Source: Certhia americana | Lineage: Eukaryota; Chordata; Aves; Passeriformes; Certhiidae | Length of the DNA stretch: 64,000 nt | Assembly (NCBI GenBank): GCA_018697195.1 | Contig: CM031857.1 | Location: 62,006,069-62,070,068 of the forward strand | Reading direction: 5' to 3' | In this document: positions 26,138 through 39,900 of the stretch, one piece after another | Layout: each line of letters starts with the position of its first letter | Numbering within the stretch: position 1 is the stretch's first letter | Position numbers and translations under genes: made by a program | The notes under the pieces: model-generated | Seen by the model: only the letters and a program-made list of their open reading frames with translations | Databases searched by the model: none | Told to the model about the DNA's origin: nothing

Positions 26138-26674
26138 ATGGGAGTAACACCTCCTTGTCCACAAAAGAGTTTATTAAAGCAACTTAAACCACTTTTAAAA
26201 GATCTTAAAATCCCTAAGAAGCTACTAAAACATTTCAGCTCTTGGTTAGCTGCGGAATATCCGAATTCTAACTGGGAAAATGTCACTTCTGTCGAATTTT
26301 GGGATCATATTGGGCTAATACTAACTGAAAAAGCTGAAAATGGTGACAAAATTGTTCCGAAATTCATCCCAATTTTTTTAAAGGCACACAAGCACCTATT
26401 GGAATCCAAATGCAACAGCCAGCCCCAGAAATCCACTCTAAAAAAACCTTTTATAATTCCACAGTTTTCTATTTCCAGCTTCGAAACATCTGAGCCACCT
26501 TTGTACACAGTCCGGCATGACAAAGGTGGTGCCGAACACGTGGTGAACTCCCTTCATTTTAACCCGTCTGTCCCTCAAAGCCCCGCTCCTCACCCGTACC
26601 CTCTCCCCCTTCACCCCACCCACACCCCATCCCACCCCTCCGCCCCCAGACTTCAAATAAATGTGCAGGAGTAG
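26138..26674 (+). pseudogene. Truncated retroviral gag (matrix region)
   Basis: The frame starts at an ATG in strong context (purine at -3, G at +4). It has glycine at residue 2, as required for N-myristoylation of betaretroviral-type Gag. Residues ~10-33 are rich in lysine and leucine, as expected of a membrane-binding matrix helix. Aromatic residues around 36-55 (W36, Y41, W46, F54, W55) fit a matrix-like helical core, and residues 141-170 are proline-rich. It is 178 codons long against 500 or more for a complete Gag. Capsid and zinc-knuckle nucleocapsid are absent, so it cannot assemble particles. The last ~8 residues probably come from flanking host sequence past the breakpoint. The frame has no internal stop, consistent with youth or chance preservation. 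In life Gag is the structural polyprotein acting at the inner plasma membrane or in the cytoplasm. Confidence 0.7.
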
Positions 26675-29352
26675 GATTGTTGTATAAGGATCACCTCCTT
26701 TAAGAACAAAGATGCCTTTCTACTCACCTAATGGATGATTTAATACAAGGCTGAAACTTGAAGTCAATACTAATTTTTGAAATTAGTTGTATAAACCATT
26801 TTTTGTTGGATCAAAATTTATATGTGAATGAAAATGCTTTAATAACTCATTTTAAACTACATCTATTACTAATTTTTTTAAAAGGTTTTAATTCCACTCC
26901 AGACTGAAACCAGGTTTATAAACATCATAATTCTTCAAAATACAATTATGAGTTTCAGCTACAAACACACAGATATTCAATTTTGTAATTTCCTTGTTTG
27001 TAGTGATTTCTTATGAATTTTGAGTCATAATAAAAGGATTTTGGATTTTGTGATCAGGAACACTAGTATAAAACAAGTTAGACAAATGTGTGCAATTAAA
27101 GCATTTCATCTTATTCACTCCAATCTTTCCTTTCTCTATTTATTATTTGATTTGGGAGTTTAATGATGCTTAAGTATAACATCTTCTTAGTCAAATAGGG
27201 CTTTATAATACATAATTGTCAGCTAATTTCTTAGCAAATGCTTAACTTGGCACAGTTCAATAATGGGTACTAATTTATTTAATCATAAAATGTTTATTTT
27301 AAAAACTAAGTAAATGCACTGTGATTATACACCTATCACTTTAATTTCATAAATGAAGTACACATACTGATAAGTATATGTTATTCATTTAAATGCTGTA
27401 TCTGATAGTATGAGAGGCTTATATATATGTATGTGTGTATATATATATATATATATAAAATCAGAATGTTTGCATACTTTTATAAACATAATGAAATCAT
27501 ACTTGAGAAGGAAAAAAGCTTTGGAAGGTAACACTTTCTAGAGGCATTTGTATAAAAATTTTTTGAAGCCTGATTATAGAGAGAACCTATAGAGATAATT
27601 TGGAAGGGTGGGATAATAATTTTTAAGAATTGACTTTTCCTTTCCTTTTTAAACCTTATAAACTCTAGTCTGGACAAGTAGAACAAGAGAAAACTTTTGT
27701 CAGTTATTTCACATGAAATTTTATCAATATATATAGGGGAGAGATTTTAATTCTGAGATTTATAGTTAAATGGAAATTGATTTTCAAAGGGGAGGAGATA
27801 TCGTTAAATGTATAGATTTCCATTTAGAAGTTGTGTTACTGTCCCTAATCAATGCTGAATTTTAACTTCATAATTTTCTGCTTAACTGGATGATGTCTTA
27901 TTCCAGAGACTATCTTCCATGATGCTTGTATTTCTTACTAAACAACCCTTGTCTCATTTGTATGCAGGCTTACAAATTTATATAATTTTTTAAAATAGTA
28001 TTTTAGTTGTTTGTTGTGGGGTTTTTATGAAAAAAAAAATGGCAAAAAGCACTCACCAATCCCCCTCCAAATACTGCATGTAGCTTCATGCAGTTTGTTT
28101 TCTTTACCTAACTTCAATTTAATTTTTGTCAGATTTTTGAACAAATTTTTCTTAGAACTGTCTACGGGAACTTTCTTAGTCAGTGTAGAGTATACTGTAT
28201 ATGAAATTGAAATAGTGTGTATTTCTGTATAAGAAAATGTTAAGCAGAGGTGCTTAGAATGGATTAACCAATATGGTAATACATAAGTTTTAAAATTCAA
28301 GATGGTAATAGTGTTGTTAAAGAAGCTGGCTCTACATGACAACTTTAATAGAGCTATTAAAGCTGTCAGTTCCAGAACTTAAAGCTGAAAAACTGTTTTC
28401 TAGACCATTTTTTACTTGAAAAGTCAATTGACTCTTCTGCAGAAATCCCATTTCTACTGTTTTAAGTCAAAGTGCGATTTCAGTGAGGATCTGATTTATT
28501 TTTCAGGCTATAGGTTGAATGAAGATGTCTTGGAAATGAAGACAGAAAAAGAAATAGCAAAGTGAGAAGCAGAAATACTCTTTAGTACTTGTAGAGCAAA
28601 CTGTTTATTGCTGCCTTAGATTAGGAGCAAAAGTGCAAAACTTCAGGCTATTTTCTTCCTGAAATGTTCAAAACAAATGTCATGCTCTTTAGGGACCCCA
28701 GTGAAAGCACATTTGCAAGCAAAAATTCCTCTACAGGCATAAAATAACGTTTTAAAGTATAAAACAATTTACATGATTGTTGTTCTGGCTCGCAGGAAAA
28801 ATTTTTAAAGTATTCCATCCCCTCCAAACATAAGGAGACCTTATGACTATAAGGGATCTATGGGGTAATTGCCTATTCCATTGTAAAGCAAGTCAACATG
28901 CATAAATATTTAAATATCCATAGTAAAAATTGTGGGGGGATTTTTTGTTATTTTTGATTTTATCCTTTTTAAACGCCTTCAAATTCTCCCTAACATGCAT
29001 TTCTGTATGAGGTCTAATTTCCATCTGTGTTTCTTCAAAGTGAATTTATACCCAAGTACAGCTCTTGCTGTGTGATGAAATGGCCTAGAACACTAAACCA
29101 GACCCTTCTCTACCCATAAGATGAGTTGCACTGTTATTTATCACTTTTATGTATTACAGGCACTTCACTCTGGCACTTGCATTCTGTTCTAAATTAGTTT
29201 TATCCATATGTTATTAGGATTGTGACTTGTCATACGTCTGCAATTGCTAGAATTAGAAATTATGAGGAGAGAGATAATGTATATTGTAGCTTTTGAGACA
29301 CTTATGGTATTTCTGGCAATGTCCCTTAAAATTTAGACAAGGATTTTATGTG
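26675..29352. other. AT-rich unique sequence, no gene seen
   Basis: Host-like AT-rich DNA downstream of the truncated provirus. It contains a TA microsatellite at 27420-27458. Short open frames near 28011-28342 on both strands have no recognisable features. Confidence 0.65.
27420..27458 (+). repeat. TA-rich microsatellite
   Basis: TATATATATGTATGTGTGTATATATATATATATATA: an interrupted (TA)n/(TG)n tract. Confidence 0.92.
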
Positions 29353-29400
29353 AATAAAGTTGGAAAAGGCCTCTCAAGGTCATCTAGGCCAGTGTCTCCT
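29353..29400 (-). mobile_element. Small CR1-like 3' fragment, minus strand
   Basis: 'gttggaaaaggcctctcaaggtcatctaggcca' is the complement of a block near the CR1 3' end. Flanking octamers are not preserved. It is short, so the call rests on one motif. Confidence 0.55.
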
Positions 29401-32400
29401 TGTGCTTCTTTTTTTATGGCTTTATCTTACAGCTTCTTACATTATGCAGAAAAGTCCAGAAATTATGAGTTCATTATTTAGCTCTGCTTCTACTCTCAAT
29501 GCAAATGTAGTGCAAGAGTCACATGCTAACCCAAATTTTTTGTGTGATTCATATTTTCCCCAGCCTTGCAATGGAGATGTATTATGTTAGCAAAATAAAT
29601 GGATGACAGCACAATTTTATAAGAAATACTCAGTTTATTCCTTTATTAACACCATTTCTCTAAAGAAAAAAGGTCTCTTCAATTCTTAAATATTTTCTTG
29701 TTGGGTTGAATTGAGTGAAATGTCACACAGTCAAATGCATACATACTGTCTTGGTTAAGTCTCCCTTGTGTCCATCCCTACGGGATGATTATTTCTGCAC
29801 TTTTAATGCATGGATGAAAAGCTGTCTTGACTAACATCCAAGATAACCTGCTGTGTGCTGTATGAGACCCATATACTAAGTTGGTTTATAATGAAGGCAA
29901 AACTCAGGTTTTGACAGACAGAAATTTGAGAATCCTAGGGAGGAAGTACTTAAAGGATTTTGCTATGCTTATACAATACCAGTGGGGGGCTGTTGAATTT
30001 TTGATCTAGCGTAGCAATATTTGTAGGGGTGTTTTGGGGGGTTGGTTTGGTTATTTTTTGTCAGGTTTGACAATATTGTATGGCAATATTTCGGGGGAAT
30101 TTTAGTAAAAGAGAAAAACTTTCCATAGAACCTTAAACTTCCAATTATATGCATTATTGTCACACAGTGAAAATAATAATTTCATAAAATGGCCAGTTCA
30201 AAACACTCCATTTGTCAACTCACAAAAGCTTCAATAGCCATTAGAAACTGACATTGTTATGCAATTTGATTTTTCTATTTAATTTTGTCACTAAATTAAG
30301 CATTTAAATTATTAGATTTTTCTTAAAGTGACTAGCATTATTGTAGATATACTGTGAAACCTAGTAATACAATCTTTCACATTATTTAATTACCTATAGA
30401 ATATTTAATACAGTAGCTAATTAGTTTTTAACCTTTGCAGTTTTGTCTTATGTCAGAACATAAAGACTAATTAAATAGAGAAGAAAATGCTCATATTTTG
30501 TAAATACAAAAGTCATAAGAATAATAGAATAAGTAAGTGAAAAGAATAGACTAAAAAGGTCACAATTCTTGCAGTCACAGCTGTTATGCAATACAATCAA
30601 GAGAGAAGAGTCAAAAGAAAGTTATTCGTGTTTACTCATCCCAAAACTAACTATTGCATAAGAGTGATCATAGATTTTTATTTAGTTAAGAAAATTATGT
30701 TAGAAAAAGTATGTTAAGTGTTAAGCAAAAAGTGTAAGTTAAGCAAATTTCGTGATTGTAAACTAAGAGCATTCTGTAACTGTTGGCATTATTTAAATAA
30801 ATAAAAAAAAAAGAAAATAAACCAACGCTGTAAATTAAAATCAGGGTTGAAAATTATTTGTGAATAAAGCACTTCTTGAACACATTTTACCTTAACTTCT
30901 GATTTTATTTTGGGACCACTTTAAAATATAATACACAACTATAAAAAGAAGGCTGTGGAGGGCTCCTATCTTTTTGTCTGCCAAGCTAGAAAAGTATGAT
31001 TTTATGTAAGTAATGATTGCTCATTATTACAGCAAATTGATTATTTTAATAAACAATCTGTGGAGTAAGACACCTTAGACTGCAAAACTGCACTAGAAGC
31101 AGCTCAATTTGTGTCTGATTTCTTGTATCTGAATGAAGAACAAAAATATATCTTCCTTTTTAATGTTCTTTCCTGCTAGCGAATGACAATAAAATGGAAT
31201 TTTCCAGTAAAATAACCTGAGAACTAAATCTTTTATGACTTTATTATCAGTCTATTACATTGGCAGCTAAATACCAAAGCCAGAAGTCTGTGAAACGTAT
31301 CAAGCATCCATTAAAAATATGTGATGTGATGGCAATGTTCATAGACTGGGTTCTAAGAATTTGTTTCTGTAAGCTCATCAGTGCTGTTCATCGCTCTGAA
31401 ATAAAATATGCCTCCTCTCTTCTACAGGAAAAATAAGGAAAAGACCTGCCCATTTTATTAAATTGTTGCTTTCACTTGACAATAATGCATGTAAGTACAA
31501 ATTTAAGATACTATGGAAATAAAAGGAATTTTTTTTTTTCTTTTATTAAAAGTGCCCAAATATGTTGTCATTCTAGCACAAACCACAGCTCTCAGAATTC
31601 ATTGTTCTTTCTCACAAATCAACTGGTTTATTGCTTTGATGTTTCTTACAATAACTTTCTTTTGTGCCTAAAACTTCTCCAAATGATTCCAATTCAGATG
31701 TCACTTGAGGTCATTAGAGTGCTTGTGCATATGCAGCCAAGTCACAGAGTTCTTCAACCATAATAAAGTATTCCTTTATAACAAGGGCCATGAACTTCTC
31801 TTTTATTTATGTAATCAAAAAAATATTCAAAATCAAAATCAAAATATTCCTGAGTGATGTGAAAATCTTGTAAGGTGATGAAAAATAAAATTAAAATAAT
31901 CAAATATAGTCCACGCACTATGCAACAAGTAATCACAAATAACCAGGAAGTACAGGATTCCTGCAATCATGTTCAAACCTATTTTCGTTCACAATCAAAT
32001 TCATGTTAGCAAAAAGCAAGATCAAGCTGAAGAATACAGAAAGGCAATTGATAGCAGTTTGAATTTTGACATATGGTTATTTTGTTAGTAGAGTTTTTGC
32101 TGGTGTGTTATTTTCCCAATTTTTTTTTTTTTTAAATATTTAAATTTAAAACCTTTGCCTTATGAGTATATTATCAATTTAATTGATAATCACAGCATGA
32201 TTAACTACATCTAGCTCATGTACAGCTAACATGAGATTTTCTTCTTTCCTGCAAATAAATTTTACAAATGTAACATTTGTTAACAAATGTTTCCTTCTGG
32301 AACTAATAGATCTTCTTTCCCCTCTCGTAAAGAAAAAAAAAAAAAAAAAAGACAGTCAGAAGCAGGAGAAAATGGAGGGTTTCCTGGTTTCCTGACTTTT

Positions 32401-33715
32401 GGAAGCACAGGCCCAATGGAATAACATTATTTGTTAATTTAGTGATGCTGTTATGAGTATTTGCCAAAATATTTCACATTTGTCAAATGCATTTTGGATT
32501 AATATTTTGGTAATTGTAGGGAGGATGAAAAGAATGGGGTTCTTTTTATCTTCTTTGGTTGATTAATCTTATTTTCCATATAGAAGGATTTTTGCATTTT
32601 CATTTCTGTAGTACAGTTTTTTCAATTCTTTTTCTGTTGTATCAAAATCCTCAGATCCTTAATGACTCATAAGCACTGGCCCATAATACTAGTAAATTTT
32701 ACATGAGAAAATGAGTTTTGTCCCAGTAGTACAACACTTAAGAACGAGTTGTATTAGCTGCACTGAAAAAAACAAAAACCAAACAGGTCCCAAGACCCAG
32801 TAGTAGAAAAAATTTTCTGAAGTTTTTTTCTTTACTACTCAGGGTTAAACTTTACTTTTGAACTGTTACTGTGATAAATTATTGTTTCTCTTTATTGAAA
32901 AAGCATGCTTCACTGCTGGTCATTCTTGTTTTTTAAAATAGTTGTTAATTAATTCATGCCAATGAAACACATTTAATAGAGGACAAAAAAAAAAAAAAAA
33001 AAAGACAAAAAAACAAACAAAAAAACCACCATTTGTGATAATTGCAACAATCAGCTAGAAGGTATATTCTCTCTAAAACTGATGAGGCCATTCAACTTTC
33101 ATGCCTGAATATAAATTCTGGCCTCTCTACAAATGCTTTACCTTCAGAGACAAGCAGCAAGAGCAATTGTTTTGTTGTCTTCTGCAAAGCTAAATCCACC
33201 ATGTACATTCAGAGAGTGTTTATCAAAGCGATTCATGTACTAAGGTAAAATATCATGGATTAGCTATTATAAATTTAACATATAAGCGTATTTTAACACC
33301 AGTTGCTCATGAGTAAAATGCTCCATTGCTCAAAAACACTAAGTCTGAGAAGGCTCAGCTTCCAGAGCTTTAAGAGTACAAATTATTCTAGATTAAAGAC
33401 AAGAAATAAATCTACATTATTACTGCTGTGACAATAGGAGAAAGGCTGCATTTCAGTCTGCTGTGGGGCACTGTATTTGCTAGCAGTGTACATGCACACT
33501 GTGTTAATACTGCTGGAGAAATTAGTGCCAGTGCCTGGAAATGGGTGCATATTGTTGTGTGACCTCATGTCCACCCTGGGATGCACACATTGCTCCTGCA
33601 CGTGACCTCAGTCAAAGTATTGTCTTACTCCTTTTGCACTCAAATGGATATTACATAAGTTCACATTTACATAGAATTTATTTTTCACTGAAACCAGCCC
33701 TTCCTGTACACTAAA
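29401..33715. other. AT-rich unique sequence, no gene seen
   Basis: No exon or transposon is recognised. Poly-A runs lie at 32333-32350 and 32984-33003, and an AT palindrome at 32170-32190. Frames of up to 95 codons (31476-31763 plus) have no recognisable domains. Confidence 0.65.
32170..32190. other. Palindrome, 10-bp arms, 1-nt spacer
   Basis: ATTATCAATT, then T, then AATTGATAAT. The arms are perfect reverse complements. It shares the core ATCAATT-N-AATTGAT with the palindrome at 4163-4183. Confidence 0.9.
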
Positions 33716-33868
33716 TGAAGGCAGACACAAATGGAGGTCCTTGTCCTCCATCAAGGAGGAAATTGGTTAAAAATTCCAGGAGGCCACCATAGATGGATAA
33801 GGACCTACTGAGCCAACTCAGAGTGAAAAAAGTAGCTTTCAGGAGGTGAAAACAAGGGCAGGTGGTAT
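33716..33868 (+). mobile_element. Possible CR1 coding-region fragment
   Basis: 'gaaggcagacacaaatggaggtcc' to 'ctactgagccaactcagagtgaaaaaagtagctttcaggaggtgaaaacaagggcagg' resembles the spacer between the endonuclease and reverse transcriptase parts of CR1 ORF2 (the block that encodes a basic helix and '...W/K-QG-Q'). The match is loose and no 3' CR1 end follows, so another repeat family is possible. It directly abuts the AT-satellite tract. Confidence 0.35.
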
Positions 33869-33975
33869 ATATCTATATAAACATATAAATATATATAATT
33901 AATATATAATATATAATATTATAACATATAATTATATAATTAATATATATAATATACAATATATAATATTATACT
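33869..33975. repeat. AT-only tract with ~50-bp internal duplication
   Basis: About 107 bp almost wholly of A and T. Two imperfect units each contain 'ataattaatata' followed by 'atataatattata', offset by about 50 bp. The sequence is full of short palindromes and would be prone to cruciform formation and length change. Confidence 0.85.
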
Positions 33976-36900
33976 TCCATTCATGACTGTTAAATGGATA
34001 AAAAAATTACTCTGGAGTAACAGTTAAGAGAGTATTATTCTCTGCCACTGGGACTGACTTTAAAAAAAGAGAATAAACACACTATTCCCTTTTTTGTTTC
34101 TTTGTTTCTTTTTTTTCCAAATAGACCACACTGTAACAGTATCTATGAATCTCTCTATATGGGTTTTATTTGTTTACATTTTGTGTCAGTATAATCCACA
34201 TTTAATTAAAAAATTAACAGGTTTCACATGTGACATGCTATTACCAAAGCTTAATATGACTTGATGTTGCTTACTTGAAAATAATTCCACAATTGTGTTG
34301 CAATTGTGCTTAAAATGAGACATAGAAAAAAATCCTTTTGAGACAGGTTTTAATACTCCTATAGGACTGTATAGGCAATCACAATTCACTGTCAAAAAAG
34401 GTGATAAATTGCATTCTATTTAATAAAGCACCAGGAAAAAAAATCCAGTATAAATTGTAATGCATTAAAGCAGCCTGTCTTTTTAGAAGTTTTTTGGAGG
34501 GCTACAAAAATATATTTTCAGAATGGAGCTATTCAACATATCTGAACAGGTAAAAGGAAAATTGAAAGTATTAGCATCTTCCTGAAGAAAAGAGTGTGTC
34601 AATAGTCTTAAAAAGATAGGTCAAAACCAACGAAAGGTAGAAACTCACAATTAAATTTACCCTAAGGAGTTACCTTAGCTAAAGTCAATTAGAGCAATAT
34701 TAAAGTAGAGAAAAATATGAGACCGAGGAGAAATTAAATAGTGGTGAAGTTAGATGATTAAGACCATTATTTAAGTTTGGGGATGCCTAAGCAAATGTGA
34801 AAACAGTATTTGAGGTCAAAAAATGATTAACAGTAGAAAGATGGGATGAAATGAAGAAAGGGGGCTAAAAGCACTTCAGGTAAAGCAGGTGTGATCCAAG
34901 GGAGATATAAAGAGATAGAGTGTGAATTTTTTAAATAAGTCTCAGAGCAGATTTATAGCTCTATTATTGTGTATGGGACCGAGAAACAAAAGGAAGAAAG
35001 ACTGAAGGAGAAATTAAAAGCTGTAGGGGAAAAAAGAGTGAAATTGTTTGCAATAAAAGAAATGGGATTTTGCTGTTTAAACATTAACTGTTATTTTGTT
35101 TCTTTTGTGGATTTGTTTGGTTTTATTGTGGTTTTGTGCGCGTTTTTGGTATGATTTGGGATTTTTGAGTATTTGTTTTGGCTTGGTTTCTTTGGGTGTT
35201 TTGTTTTTTCTTCTCAAGAGTATTCATTTTCTTCTGTTCGCTTTTTTACAATAAGGTTTTGAAACCTGGAGGCTAGCTTCTCATTCAGAGAGCATCTTGT
35301 TTTTTCCTCTCGAGTAACAATGATTTTTGTTTCTCCTATCCTTATTTTTTTTTTTTAATTCTTCTCACTCTTGGGGCAGAAGCCAACACAATTTTCCCTT
35401 ATTCTCTGCCAGTCTCATCAATGATGCAATTATATGCTATGAACACACTCCAAAACAAGTTTTTTAGGAAAACTTGCCAACATAAAGAACATAAACTATG
35501 CAGCTCAACAGCAATTGGACACAAATGCAATAGATCCATACATAAATTATGGCTATTGTTTGTTTGTTTTTCACTTTCTTGGCAACAACATATTGATTAA
35601 CAAACAGTGACTAGCAAGCGATTATAAAAAATTTAAGGAACACAGCATAGCCTATTTTTCATCTCAGACCCCATTTAAACTAATTTATACATGTTTTTAA
35701 TAAAGTATTATAATTTGTAAGATTTAATATGTAGTAGTTTCTAAGTATTAGTTCTAATTTACTGTTGAAGAAAAAACAACCTTTTTGTATAATATTGTAA
35801 AGTTATTCTTTCAATTGAACAACCTACTAGAAAGAAATGGGAAACTGTTTTGTTTGCTTTTCTTTTCTCTCAGGTATCTACTATTGTTCCTGATTATAAT
35901 CTTTCCAATGAATGCAGAAAATTGCATGTATGATTTATTTTCAGCTAGTACTGAAATACAATTTTAATGTTTTTTCCAATATATACTTGTGTACAAGTAT
36001 GGTTTACATTTTAAAATAGTCTGGTTTGTATATTTCATTCACCTGTTGGTTTACTAAATGTTTGCAGACTACATCCACAATAGAATTTAAATGTAATAGC
36101 GTTCTGCAAAGAAGGGGGTGAAATTAAATTTTTATTCTTTTCAGACTGTAGAAGTAATAGAAAAGTGAAGAAAGAAAATAATGCGAACATATGTATTTAG
36201 AGACAGAAAACATACATTCACTTTTAAAAAAATATGAAACCCATGGAAACTCCTGTTGGTAACTTTCTAAAAGAAAAGATACAGTATTGATATTCAAAAT
36301 TTTAAAAAGAAAATGTAGTATGGTACTCTTTCAATTGGACAGTCTAGGTTTAATTTCAGTAGAAATCAGTACCTAGGAAAAAGGAACTCAGTTTCCTGCG
36401 CCTTGCTCGGTCAGGGAATTGGGGCATGGCTGGTGTGTATAACATACTCTAGGAAAGTTGTTTTCTAGATGTTTTTTCCAGATTAATTAATATGGATACA
36501 GACAAAATAGATGAGATAATCGAAATCAGCTGACTATAAAATAATATAGATATAACAGGAGCTGGAATTTCTCTGAAGAGTAACTTGACAACACATTTTT
36601 CATTTGTGTATTGCTTTGTTTATCCTAACCTAAGGTCCAGAATCTCAAGATTTTTGTGTCTGTATTCATAAGGACATAGATTCATCCCATTTAACTTTGG
36701 ATAGCTCAGTGATCTTTAAGTTGTGAGCCTAAATTTTTTTTTTAAAATTGTCTTCAAAATTTTCTCTACAAGTCACAAAGAGGCCTAACTCCTTTTCACT
36801 TAGAGAGTGAATTTCCAGCTGATAGACTCTCTATTCTGGGATGCACTCACTAACACTGGCCTCAAACATGCTTGTGAATGTATCTAAAAAACGTTTGTTT

Positions 36901-39900
36901 TAAGGTTAGTGCCTTCAACAACTCAAAAGTACTATGAAGAATTAAACAATTTTGCCTGCAAAGTAGTACCAAAAATAATTGAAGTGATTAGCAATGGCAG
37001 ATGAAAGAGATAATGATTGATTAAATCATCAATAGTCAGAAAAGGGACATTAAATAGGCTGGCCCAAGCAACACTCAGGCAAGGGAGCAGTTGTATAAAT
37101 ACAATGAAGTAAAGCAAACTTTGGGGAAAATGTGCATTAATATCAGAACAATCAGTAAAACACCCTACTGCCTTGTAGAAGCAGAGAAGAATCAAGGCAG
37201 GGAGGACAATAGTCTTGCCCCTGTCAGTGAAACAGGGACACAGCATATTGTGATTTGGACCAGTTCTCATCAATGACCTGAGAAAACTTGGGTGCCCTCA
37301 CCCAGCTCATGTTGAGGTATGTGCACAGGAGCAAGATTTCCCTGCTGTAGCTGTGATGGGGTCATTAGGGTACTTGTAGAGTAAATTTTTTCTCACTCAG
37401 GCTGGGCATCAGAAATACCGCTGTCATCTGAACCACACCCTGAACTGGCTAACACCATGGAGAATGCAGCTTTGTAGAAGCCAACTTCTGACTTTCAGTT
37501 TTACAATGCAGTACATGACATTTAAATAAACCATAGTAAATAGGTGGTAGTGCTTAACAAGATGGAGATGTCCTCTGTTCTCCAAGTAAGGCATTAACCC
37601 AAGGTAATGAGGATGCCAACTAGCTTAATGGGTCTCTCAATAGTCTGCTACCAAGAATAGAGCACCTGGCATATAAGGTCGCCTGTCATATCTTATGAAG
37701 TTGTCCTTAATAGTTGGTGGATTACTTCTTTTCCTTCTCTCCTGAGATGTGTAATTATTTTGGTAATGTGAATTCTTCACTATCCATGATGGAAATGCAG
37801 GAAATTTACCATCAAAATTTGAAGAGAGTAAGGAAATAAAGGAGTGACTGAAAATTAATTTAAAAAAAAAAAAATTGAATAGTCAAATGTAGTACTCTTA
37901 GGAACAATTCTTTCTGTGTGAGTACATTTAAATATAGGCTAATCCTTAAGTGTTTTTTTCTTAGGTATTTAAAACACACAGAAATAAAATAACTCCTAGA
38001 TTTTGTGGCTTTGAAGTAAGGGTTTGGATTTTTGTTTTTTTTCTGTTGGGATTGTTTTTCTAATATTAATTAACAATAATTTGATTTTATCTGTAAGGAA
38101 CAGATTATTTTGTTTATTACAGCTTCCAATCATATTTAATAACAGCGAATGACATGGATACTTTGTTTATTTCCAATTTTAGACATATATGCAACCTATC
38201 ATAGAAATTAGAGAGATAGTTAAACGTGAGTTGAAGAAGGAAATGCTGAACATGAGTTTAATGAAATGGCTTCAAGTTGGTGCTTCAATGAACATTTATT
38301 ATTTATACAAGAAAGAACATTTTTGCCCAGGGAAATTGAGAAATGTGCACCAGCTCAAAATAGCTAATAGAGAATATCATTTCCAATAACTTTTAAATTG
38401 CTATATCTATCTCTTTCTATGTATGATTTTCAGTTTTCTTCTGCTAGTGGATTTTCTATCTCATCTTCCTAATTACACCTGAATTCATTTCTTTGCCCAT
38501 CACACTGGGCTGCAAATCTGCTGCAGTAACTAAGCTCTCTTAAATTAGTACCTCCTTTAACTTTGACTTTCTGGTAAGTTGCTCCCTAAGGTCACAAGTT
38601 AGAAGTATTGGAACATTTATTCCTAGGGAAGAGGAGAGAAATTAAATGGAGTTTGCCAGTCAGGAGACAGTTTGTATTGTACTGCAAGTCCCCAGAGGTC
38701 AGCTACAATTTTGGCCATTCCAGATCGTAAATTGTTGTGCAGTGTTCAATATGTTGAGTTTATTTCAGAAGAAAGATTGAAGAGAACATGCCTACCAAGA
38801 GAATTGCTTCTCATTACATTATAGAAGTCCAAGTTCCTGTTATGCATTTTTAAAAGATATTAATTTAAAGATTAATATTTAGGAATAGGCATTACATATG
38901 GTAGCTTTCATGAGGAATAAAATTTTACAGGAGAAAAAATATACAATAATAATATTGTATCCAGAGATTTTGTTTCAGTCCAAGTGGATTAGAGGCAATG
39001 GACAGCACCTTGAAAGATATCCTGGGGGGAAGACAATTCTGGTATCCATTTAGTAAACACTATTTTGCTATCGTGATAGTTAAAGAACAGTTGACAACTG
39101 TGTATAATGCTTTCAAAATGCTTTTTTTTTTAAAAATCAGATTGCATAAAAAAGTTTATATCAACATTAGAAAGTGATAATTAGCTTAATCCATCTACAA
39201 ACAAATTCTTTTAATGTTGTTTTCAAAGCAGAATAAAATTAAAAATTAGTAGATAAATAAAAAACATGTAAAGCTTGCCTTTTTTTGGTGATAAGTATGT
39301 TTGGAAGTATTAAGGTCATTTCTGGTATAGCTTTTAGTGCACTATGTTTCCTCCTCTTCCTGTGCAGCTTTGTGGAAAAATCAAATATTCTTTGAACTTC
39401 ACATGTTACCCAGTGATCCAGAGTCCAATTCCTCAGCAAAAAGGTAATAGTACTTTCCACTTAATATGACCAGAAGGTATTTTACTTTACAGTTATTTCC
39501 TGTCTTTTACATGAATGACAATATATATTCTGCAAAGCTGGGAAAATAGTTACCTATCTGTGATTTTCTTTTCCTGAGTTCCAGATTTATTGGTTTTGGG
39601 TTTGTTTTTTTGATTTTTGGTTTTTTTTTTTTAAAATCCCATACATATTTGGGACTTGGTTTCTTTTGCATTGTCTTTTGGAAAAAAATAGATAAAAGCC
39701 TTTATACACACTTTATTGGATCTCAGCCCTACCCTATAACTTAGTAGTAAGTAAAAATTGTTCCTGATGGTTCTTCAATAACTTCCATAAAATTAATTTA
39801 ACACTTGCAAAGAACTTAATTGAAATTTTCATTACTTTTTTTTTTTTTTTTTTTCCTAAAAGTTGAATTAAAAGCCACATTTGTTTTCTTCATGTGCCCT

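Larger units (their letters stand above)
25223..26650 (+). mobile_element. Truncated class II (ERVK-type) endogenous retrovirus
   Basis: Retroviral 5' parts appear in order: an LTR with polyadenylation signal, a primer-binding site, a leader of about 470 bp and the start of gag. The sequence is GC-richer and retains more CpG than the host DNA around it, suggesting a fairly recent insertion. The element stops in a C-rich proline-coding stretch near 26650, after which AT-rich host-like sequence resumes. No pro, pol, env or 3' LTR follows. The beta-like (class II) assignment rests on the lysine-tRNA-type primer site and on the short LTR and matrix-like gag start. The 3' boundary is uncertain by tens of bases. 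Confidence 0.75.

Noticed and set aside
36932..37276. Opposed 113- and 61-codon frames as a possible gene or retropseudogene
   Set aside because: I could match neither translation to a family. GC-richer composition alone is not enough.
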